Assembly: GCA_947095585.1 (NCBI GenBank) | Contig: OX352761.1 | Coordinates: 137,422,277-137,486,276 of the forward strand | Length of the DNA: 64,000 nt | From: Nephrocerus scutellatus | Taxonomy: Eukaryota; Arthropoda; Insecta; Diptera; Pipunculidae | Direction of reading: 5' to 3' | Part shown: one piece after another, positions 55,341 through 64,000 of the stretch | Position numbering within the stretch: the stretch's first letter is position 1 | Layout: each line of letters starts with the position of its first letter | The notes under the pieces: model-generated | The model's input: only the letters and a program-made list of their open reading frames with translations | Databases searched by the model: none | Told to the model about the DNA's origin: nothing | Translations under genes and position numbers: made by a program

Positions 55341-58085
55341 GTGTCTTCATCCTAGGTAAATCTACAGTATTCATTGTGAACAAATTGATGATGACATTGA
55401 CTGGGCGATTTGCAGTTGCAAACCATTCATTGCACTGTTATTGTTAATGAATTTATGGTTTTGGAAATTCATTACTAATAGATACGAATTTTATTGCTTC
55501 CAACGCTGATACTACATAATTAATTAGACTCCTTATACGTTGGGAAATGGCATTTCTATCGTTTATATTAGGATCTCTGTTTTGACAAATATCTTACAGA
55601 TACAATAGTGACATAATCCGGAAAATCATCAGCGATGCGTGATGTAATGAATTTCCTGCAAAATACAAACGAAGTCACAGTCAAATGGACATTAACCTTT
55701 GCAGCTAAAAGAGTAATTTCACGCTGAAAACTGGAAATGTTCGCGGACGTAAATGTGCTCTTCCCCTACTAAACCTGCATATATAAACCTACTGGTGCCG
55801 GTGCACATCACCGCCAGAGTGCTGTCCCTCCAAAGAAGAACTTGATTCTCGATTTGGAATTTAAATCTTAATGGTGGTAAATGTAGAGACGCAGTGCACC
55901 TTCCTATGAGGCTCCAAACATAACAGAACTTCACAATAATCCGTTATCAATATCAGGTTTTTCCCTCATTGTGTAAAAATAGCCAAAGCCACGCAAAACG
56001 AATGCGCTGAGCTCGCTCTGTCCGTGCCATTCCTTTGCGCAAGGATGCAGACGCGCACGTACGTCGCCTCTGCCGTTCAAAGGGAAGATGAACTTTATTT
56101 GCCCATCAGAGAAGGAGAAGGAGAGAAGTAAAAAAGAAAACAACCAACGATGATAATGCTGTGGATAAATATAAATAAAAAAAAACATAACAGACTGAAC
56201 CAGCAAACGCAACGGTTTTCTATTAAAATGCAATCAAGATGCTGTGAGTTCCATGTAATAGCGGCAAATGCATTCCTGGACCTTGCGAGGCCCGACTGCA
56301 AACTGCGAACGAGGGAAACGAGGCAATCATGTGAGGAGATCAGCGCGCGTTCTAGTAGGCCCAAATCACTGATGGCAATTTCCTGTGCACACTAACCAGG
56401 AGCCATCGCATCAGTACACTAAATGCCAAACTAAAAGTTGCATTAGTCGGGGATAATTTCTGCTGGACCAACCTTTTTCCTAAATGCGAATGCGAGCGAT
56501 CGAGCTAATGTAAATATGCAGAACAAGTTTAGAGTCATTTCCTTCTAGAATTACAGCAGTGATGCAGAATAGATGCCCTAGGTCACTATCTATGGTTGGC
56601 CGAGGAGGAAACAAGTTGCTGTTCCTCGGAACAACCGAACAACAACCGCTGCCACGCCAATGATGAAGATGACGATCTGCCAACGCGAAGCGCAGAAGAC
56701 CTGCGTTTCTAGAGTACAGCAGTGTTCAGCAGTGTACAAGGTACAAGCCAACTGGTTCCATATCCTACAGCTAAACCCTGATGATGATGCATTCGGAAGA
56801 GTCGTCACCGCACAGCACAGCACATACCTAACAGGCTATGGCTATTCATTAAAAATTGCTTACAGCCCTATCCTAGCTGTCTTTCGATGTAGTACAGTTC
56901 CCTAGCGGGAAAACATGAGCAGGAAAACAGTTCCTGCTGCAGCAGGAAATCTACGACATATACAATGTTCCTTGTGCACCACAGCGACATGGGAAGCACC
57001 AAGGGAAAGGTCTTCGAAACGGCAGAGCGACGGGGGAAAACTAAACAATTATGTAGCTCTGCTTTTAGGAAGTTAAGAGTGATGCTGGGACAATCAGCTA
57101 CACTACAGAAGACTCCTCATGCGAAGCGAAATGCGAACATGCGCGAAAGGCCTTGTCAAGGAGAGTGGAGTGGCGCTGCAACTGAAGAAGATACAGTTGC
57201 GAAAGAGGAACCTGTGTGAAATGTGCGCGTGCAGCCTACATACGTACACATAGGTACACACGTTTCTCCTCCTTATGGAAGATGGTGTTAAGGTCGTACG
57301 AGAAACAGTCTAGAAGACAAGCAGGAACGTAGGTTGAATCAGATATCTCATGTTGTTATGCTGAGCTGTGCCACCAACCAGTGTACGTGCACTGGCTGAT
57401 CTGAGCAACTTGCTATTTGGTTTTGTTAGAGCTGGAGATAGATTGAGCAACACTTTAGCCTTTTTCTGCGCCAAATAGCGCTAGTAAATGGAAATAAATT
57501 TTATAGTGCATGCTAAGGAAATGAGGCGGTAATTAATATAAGGTACGCGTAAAGTGTGAACTGTTGTAACTGATCCCTCGCAGGTGGCAAGTCTTGACTT
57601 CAATTTCTTTATTATGGTGAACAAATAGTACTGGTTCTTTGCTATTTTTGATTTTAACAGCAAAATAGAGTTGTTCAGGGTAAGAGTGTGCATAGGGTCA
57701 TTATAATCAAAACAAAAAGATCATCTCTCTTCAAAAACAATCTGGAAAAACCAAAGATACTCAAATACTCAAGTATTCAGTTGCCATTACAATCAATTAT
57801 GCTCGCCATTCATAAAAACTACAAATATTGGTGTACCCCATGGTTCCGTTCTTTGACCGGCAGTTTTTCGATACTAATCAGCGATATAGGAGTCTCTTCG
57901 ATGCTAGGCTGAGTTGTGTTGAAAATACGAGAGAAATATAAAAAAGCAACTCTTGTAATTGTTTTGTTAGTATGCCACGCCCAGAATATTATATGAAATA
58001 AAGTACTATTTTTTTATAAAACGCATCTTTAAGGGCATATACGACAGTTAATACGCTGTTATTTAAATGTAAAATATTTGGAAAA
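55341..58085. other. Non-coding stretch
   Basis: No gene is supported. Frames of 60-100 codons at 55931-57219 overlap on both strands and show no domain. Confidence 0.5.
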
Positions 58086-58094
58086 AAAACATTA

Positions 58095-58150
58095 TAGGAG
58101 ACCCATGACCCTGGGGCCCTATCACTTCCAAATTTTAATAGAAAGTGTTT
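58095..58150 (+). repeat. Short copy of the composite-arm repeat
   Basis: GACCCATGACCCTGGGGCCC, TATCACTTCCAAATTTTAAT and AGAAAGTGTT correspond to the GGGCCCTATCACTCTAAAAA block of the right arm and the AACACTTTCTATTAAATTT block of the left arm. Confidence 0.55.
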
Positions 58151-58639
58151 ACTTTATTTTACTTACTTAAATAGATATATATTTATATTTAAATAGATTT
58201 ATGTTATTGGAGAAGACCTTCGCATTAGCAAATACAGTTTTTGTATGCCTTGTGTTTCGGCGATAGCTGATTAAAGTTTTCCAGTGAATTCAGCATTTCT
58301 TTCACCTTTTGCCATAATTGCCGTTTCAACAAATGTTGCGACAGTGTTATTTTCTAAAGTTGGTAGATCAATAGTGTATCAAAGGTAAAGTACTGATCCA
58401 AGAACGCTGTTTTGGGATCATGATGACTTCAGCAACCTTCCACAATTGGGATACATATTTTAATCGAAATGAAGCCTTATTAAAATAAGCTAATTTTGCT
58501 ATTGTTTTTCTTTGCAGTTCTTTTACAATTTGAGCAGTTGTTAAGTCAAATCCTGGACCTTTTTTCAGATTTATGCTGTTTTTTATCTCTTCTTTTTTTT
58601 ATTTTAATTAAAAATTTTTCTTTAACTTCAATTGACCCC

Positions 58640-59175
58640 TGTTTGTCTGTATTTTCAACTCCTTTGAAGGCCTTTTTATCCACCTTTATAACGACCTAGA
58701 GAGCTGAAATTTGAGTGAGTTGCTAAGTCTCAAACAGCATTTTTTATATTCCGCATGTGACGCGTGTCGCGTTTCGCATGTGGCGCGTTTTTTCGACTTC
58801 TTTGAGGTCCTCTTAAACCACCTTTCACTCGACCTAGAGAGCTGAGAGCTTTGTGAGTGTCTAAGTCCCAAATAGCATATTTATATTACGCGTGAGACGC
58901 GTGGCGCGTTTGATGAGTGAAAATTTTCTTATTCGAATTCTTTGAGGTCCTCTTTAACCACCTCTCATACGACATAGAGAGCTGAAATTTTGTCAGTGTC
59001 TAAGTCCCAAATAGCATATTTTATATTCCGCGTGTAACGTGTGTTGGGTGTCGCGTTTCCCATGTGGCGCGTGTGATGGGTGGTCAATTTTGATATCCTG
59101 CGTGCGACGCGTGCATCGATTCCAGTCTATACATAAATGTTTGTACCCAAAAAACGAAGGTTTTTTTACATTTCT
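58640..59175 (+). repeat. CGCGTG-bearing tandem repeat array, second locus
   Basis: Anchors ACCTAGAGAGCTGA at 58694 and 58832, and ACATAGAGAGCTGA at 58973, give spacings of 138 and 141 bp. Each unit carries CTAAGTCxCAAATAGCAT, TATATTCCGC and a CGCGTGTCGCGTTTCGC-type cluster. The end shares GTTTGTACCCAAAAAACGAA with 2909-2930 of the first array. Confidence 0.8.
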
Positions 59176-59895
59176 AATAAATGCATAAAATAGACACAAC
59201 TTTTCTTTGAATTAATACTCGTATCTCAGGGTCCGTCATCCCTTCATCCATATGCGGTAGTCTCCTAAAAATAATACCACATGCTCATATATGCTAGGTG
59301 GAGTCTCTTTCGGACTTTTATCTTAAAACAATTTTTGCTGAGTTCTCGGATATATGTGTACAACTACTGGAACCCACACCAGTTTTGGGAGGTTATCATT
59401 GAATTTCTTGATTATTACATCCGTACATTTCTTAAAATCTGCCATAAAGTTTCGTACAAAAGAGTATTGCACAAAAATATTCATCTTAAATAAGAGTTCC
59501 AGTGGCATATTGTCTGTCCGCATATTACATATGAGGCATATATAAAAATTCGGAGGGTCACGCATAGCTAACATTTTAATTTCCCCCCAAAATACAGGGT
59601 TCTTTCGCGAATAACAGAAACACAAACAGCATTTGTTTGTGCATCTATAACATCAAGATTAATGCTAAAGGTAGTTAGTGAACGAGCGCCAAATCTGGTT
59701 CTAAATATAAAATATCGAGATCTAGTGAGACAAGCTGTGCTGTTGTGCACATGTTAAACCCAGAACCTTGATGGGGCTGTAGATTTATAGTAAAACGTTA
59801 AACATTCTATGCATATTCTATTATACTCGTACCAGTTCATCGTAGGTTTCGGATTTATAGATTCGCTTAGATTTTATTCCTTTTTTGTTCTAGCA

Positions 59896-59916
59896 ACACA
59901 AACACACACACACACT
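59896..59916 (+). repeat. (CA)n microsatellite
   Basis: About nine CA units with one interruption. Confidence 0.85.
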
Positions 59917-60026
59917 TGTTGATCAAAAGATGGCATGCGGTAGAAGTGATCTCGTGCGGCACACCAAAATGCACTCATCGTACTACTATGTATTACGCGA
60001 GTAACTACGACACTCGACGACGTCGA

Positions 60027-60046
60027 CGATGATGATGATGATGATG
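60027..60046 (+). repeat. (GAT)n microsatellite
   Basis: Six GAT units following CGACGACGTCGAC. Confidence 0.9.
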
Positions 60047-61679
60047 GTCTTTAGATTGAGGTTCCATAAAATATTCTTTGGGCAGCGAGAACGATTGAGA
60101 AACCTCCAAAGATGGGATTGGCTTGCTTTGGTTCTAAGTTGATTTTGATTACAATGAATACCGGTTCACTATCCGCTGATGTGTGTTGTTTCATCCTACC
60201 TAAATAGTAACTTTGTACCTGTCAGTATTTTTGCCTGTCGTTTTTTTTTTGGTTACAATCTCAGTTTAGGTTAAGGTATTTTCTACTGAGCTTGCGTGAG
60301 CCAATAAACAAACAGGCTTAGCACGTTAGTACTCGTATATACGTACCGAGAGGTTTCAGTTAGGCAATGAAGTGAACGATCCTCTCGATCAAATCGTCCA
60401 ACGATCCCATGGAATAGCAAAATATGCTCTATAGGAATTACCATGGAACCTCGGATTTGCTTCGTGTTCGTGGTGTGGTAATAAATTCCACAATTCTGTT
60501 GATATTTGTTGATACTCGGAACTTGGTTCGGTTCGGTTTCTGGTTTATGTTCTCATTCTGAAGCTGTATATTTCGCTTGTGTAATTCCTATCATTCTGCG
60601 GTTTACCTTGAAGGAGAATGAAATACACATTTCGTAATTTGTGTACACAAAGTCTACAAAGTTAAGAAATAACCGAAGGACAGGGGGATGCGGGAGCTTG
60701 AAGCCTGATTAGATCACAGTTCCTAAAGTTCGGCTATTGCTGAACCGTCTTGAACGTGCAACAGGAACATTGCAATGTGTTCGACTATTCATCCCGGGCA
60801 GGTGAACCTTATGTAAAATTTTTACTTTTTTCTTCCTACTCTGTCACGCGTCGTATTGCACGATGATAGATCGAATAGAAGTCTTTGTACCAGCTCAACT
60901 ATATAACAAATATAATGTTAAACTTGAAACTGTAAAGGGACAAAAGATCGCTCGAGCTGCTGGTCGTTTGTTTGTTCAGCATCGAAAAGAAAGTTGTTTT
61001 TATATTTTTTTTCAGCTCTGTGGTGTGCCCAGATGACAGGTGAAATATTTTAAGTCGCGCCTCAGATTCCATATCTTCTGTTGCAGCACTAAGAATAAAG
61101 ATAAGTTTTTGAAGGTTTTAGTTGCAATTAAAATGTTCAAATTCCTATATTCTTTATTGTATTACTTGTTGTTAGTTTTACCTTTAAACTAGTAGTTGTT
61201 TCACGTGATGATTTATTTATTGTATTTTTAATTAAAAACGAAATTAGATAAAGTAAAACACTAAAATAAATCATTTCCGAAATTTGTATAGCAAGTTGTT
61301 TTTATAGCAAAAACCAAAAAAAATATTAACTATATTAAATAAAAAGAATATAGGACAAAGCTGACTTCCTTGGCGTACACCGTATTTGGATATGGATATT
61401 TTACCATTTTCAAATTTATCAAAATTTATTTAATTATTTTCAAATGTAGGAAAGAAACCATTTTATTGCATGGTTAGATCCATTTAATCGTGGCCGTCCA
61501 CGTCTGCAAGAATCATAAAGGTTTTACTCAAAAGCATATTTGGATTTTATACTGTCTGACTTTTCGAATGTGTCCCCTTTCACTACAACTCTTTCTCCTT
61601 CTCCTTCTTTTTTTGCCGTGTATTAGATAATAAGATGGTAACACTAAAGATCCGCGTTTCAATAAAAGGTGTCCTTACA

Positions 61680-63075
61680 CATTTGATGAAGATGATAAAT
61701 AGGGTGTAGTAGCACTGCGACCCATGCGGATCTATTGCGCTTCTCCCTAACTTGTGCTACAGAGACAGTGTATGCCCGTCTCTAAAGCACTCCCTCTCTA
61801 TACCTATGGCTCTCAAGAACTTAATAATATGGAGCGGATTCAGTGAATATCGCTCCAAGATTACGTGAGTTCCAATGTGATCTCTTCTCTGTTGGATCGT
61901 TGCTTTACATTCGTTCAGAAGATGCCACGGGGTCTCCTCCGCTTCCCTACAGAGTCTACAGCTGCCTTCCTCTACTAATTGTATTTTCTTTAGATGCCCT
62001 TTCAGTGTGCAATGTCCTGTTAGGAAACCCGTAATGATTCTTACATTACTTCTACTTAGTCCCAATATCATGTAAGACCTCTTACGGTTATAGTTTCCAA
62101 ATATTTCCTTTGCTTGCCGTAACGTGGCAGATTATCCCATCTCACGGAACGGCTGATTTACCTATACTGAGTTACTCTTCCTGCACTATGCGGAACCCTA
62201 TACCACAGAACGGTTCTGGCCCTACTAGCGGAATTTCTACTCCTTTATTAGCGAGCCTATCCGCTGCTTCGTTGCCTTCTATGTCAATGTGTACCGGCAC
62301 CCAGTACAAAGACGCAATTTTTTACCTCACCAAGTCTATTTAGCTTCGCCCTGCATTCCTCCACAAGCTCAGGTGTGATGTGAAATGCATTCAGGGCTCT
62401 TAGCGCGGCTTGGTTTTCTGTCATGATAGCTACTTCCTGCCTCATGTAGTTCCTTTCCAGATTAAATTGAGCACATCTTTCGATGGCATGTACTTCTGCC
62501 TGGAATATGATCGGATACTGCCCCTTTGCTTCAGGGTACTTGGTTCTCTGCCCATGGACTCCCGCACCCGTGCCTTCTGCTTCCTTTAATCCTTCCGTAT
62601 ACCACTTTATGGCTAATGTATCTGGTATTCAGTCTCAGATCTCAATTCCTTCTTGGTGCTCATTATAACTTCAAAATTATTTTTGAATTCGAGCTTTTGC
62701 ACCATATTATCACACGGCATGCTCGCTAAGGGAGCCATCTTGGCCAGTGATTTCACTATTGCTCTTGCCCTGCTGTCCGTGAAGCAGTCTACTTAGCTTC
62801 CCTGGATGTGCTCTCTACCATTAGGTGTAGTGGAGTAGCCCAAGGATCGCCTTCATGGCCGCTGTGGGGCGGTTCTCATGGCCCCTGCATTTAAAACACA
62901 GACCAGACTCTGCACTTTTTCCAATTCCCTTTTCGTGGTGCTTAGCTTGGTTCCATTCGCTCATGCCACTACTCCGTAGGTAATCATTGGAGTTACTATC
63001 ATGGTGTATATCCAGTGCATTATTCTGGGACTAACCAGTACCCCCCCCCCCCTTGTAGTGTTGACCATAACGGTT
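61680..63075 (-). pseudogene. R1/I-type LINE ORF2: thumb, RNase H and C-terminal knuckle
   Basis: Minus strand, N- to C-terminal: IMHWIYTMIVTPMITYGVVA and LEKVQSLVCVLNAGAMRTAP (thumb region after reverse transcriptase); then AIKWYTEGLKEAEGTGAGVH and YPIIFQAEVHAIERCAQFNL, an NQAALRALNAF segment and CRAKLNRLGEV (RNase H); finally an open 104-codon end at 62071-61757 with LSRSNVRIITGFLTGHCTLK, GSCRLCREAEETPWHLLNEC (CCHC knuckle) and LNPLHIIKFLRAIGI. The first RNase H acidic residue, usually D in YTDGSK, reads E (YTEGLK). A 12-C run at 63041-63052 and several stops or frameshifts disrupt it. The reverse transcriptase core is absent. It is the longest domain-bearing LINE remnant in the window. Confidence 0.9.
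63041..63052 (+). repeat. Poly-C run (12)
   Basis: Homopolymer inside the LINE pseudogene (poly-G on its coding strand); it shifts or breaks the frame. Confidence 0.9.
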
Positions 63076-63179
63076 TTATCACCAACTATAGTCTCCGCTG
63101 TGCTGGTCCTTAGACATATACTGACATCTAGACTAGATAGGAGGACTCCTCTAAGTCATCGATAGGTTCGTGATGTGAT

Positions 63180-64000
63180 TCTTCTATAAAAGTGGGATCC
63201 GTATTGAAGTTCGGACTCGGACTTACACTCATGTGAAAGTTCAAAGGTGAAAGCATACAACCTTGAAGTACTCCTTTTTGTTTCATATTACAAAGAACAA
63301 ATATACAAGTAAGATACTGTATAATAAATAATTTCTTATATGATGATCCAGCATCTCGTTCGAAGGGATCTATGTATAATTCATTTTGTTTTTGTAACTC
63401 AGATCATTTTATTTTTATCACCCAACCTAATGGATGATCTCAGCGGAATTGCGCTTAGTAAACTACGATTTTTAGTGGTTTCGCCGTCACTTTGCTGAGC
63501 CAATTTTGTATTTTTTTGATGTTTTTTTCATATTTATTATGCGAAATACATTAATTTTATGTTTGCGAATTTTGACAACAACACATGTGAAAAGAAACTC
63601 CCACACGACTAAAAACTATATGCGACATATAGACATAGGGCATGCAACAACATTTACATACCCACGACATTCATTTCTCAGTTTTTGTGTTTGAAAATTC
63701 AATTATACGATTTTCAAATTAAAAACTACAACAGCATTAGTAAAAAAATTAGCAATAAACTTCAAGGGCAAATTACGGCATTTCCCTCATCTGTTTTACT
63801 GCTGCTGTAGCTTTTTAGTGCACATGGAGAGCAGTTGGCGACTGCTACCAACACACATACACACATTCAGTCGCAGATATATACTCTGTTCTTTCCTTCG
63901 ATTCATTTAATTATTAATTTTTGCTTTTATTTTATGTCACGAAGACCATTTTTTAAATTTTTTTGCGATGCTGTTTTTGGCTTCTTAGACTTTGTCTGTG
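63180..64000. other. Non-coding stretch to window end
   Basis: AT-rich; no gene or repeat is supported. Confidence 0.5.

Larger units (their letters stand above)
59176..61650. other. Non-coding stretch
   Basis: No gene is supported. Opposing frames at 59281-59625 (100 codons on the minus strand) have no domain I recognise. Microsatellites lie at 59896-59916 and 60027-60046. Confidence 0.45.

Overview
The window looks like repeat-rich, non-coding DNA from an insect nuclear genome, most likely a higher dipteran. The clues are the AT-rich background, abundant short microsatellites, mariner and Tc1/DDE-type DNA transposons, a BEL/Pao gag fragment, a tRNA-derived SINE, and many truncated non-LTR retrotransposons of RTE, Jockey and R1/I type. 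I found no bacterial operon structure and no host protein-coding gene I could support. No open frame exceeds 143 codons, and the longest ones show no recognisable domain. The interval is best read as a large intron or intergenic region; exons without recognisable motifs could be missed.

Layout. 2.56-3.36 kb: degenerate tandem array of a CGCGTGTxGCG-bearing repeat, seen again at 30.6-31.2 kb and 58.6-59.2 kb. 4.8 kb: RTE 3' end. 6.86-7.69 kb: compact insert packed with perfect hairpins and flanked by a 16-bp exact direct repeat; it matches no family I know. 7.92-8.39 kb: possible solo LTR. 11.9-13.2 kb: LINE 3' end, mariner C-terminal remnant, and an internally deleted mariner nested in a DDE transposase pseudogene. 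15.35-15.69 kb: head-to-head repeat pair with a third copy at 33.1 kb. 17.6-18.3, 20.6-21.4, 23.6-24.7, 27.7-28.1, 30.7-30.9 and 55.1-55.3 kb: RTE-type LINE fragments. 26.3-27.3 kb: Jockey LINE 3' end, then a Foldback-like element with 9-bp target duplication. 28.5, 42.9 and 51.7 kb: tRNA-derived SINE copies. 35.1, 39.9 and 43.9 kb: Jockey-type C-terminal remnants. 36.6-39.9 kb: two long inverted arms built of ~123-bp subrepeats enclosing about 2 kb with a ~39-bp minisatellite. 46.6-47.2 kb: BEL/Pao gag pseudogene. 50.65-51.45 and 61.7-63.1 kb: R1/I-type LINE pseudogenes with RNase H remains.

All recognisable coding potential belongs to decayed mobile elements. None appears able to move by itself: reverse transcriptase cores are missing or broken, and frames carry stops and frameshifts. 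Several elements are nested or share junctions, so the region seems to have grown by repeated insertion followed by deletion. The strongest candidates for something undescribed are the hairpin-array insert at 6.86-7.69 kb and the Foldback-like element at 26.78-27.26 kb. All family assignments come from reading motifs by eye; no database search was possible.
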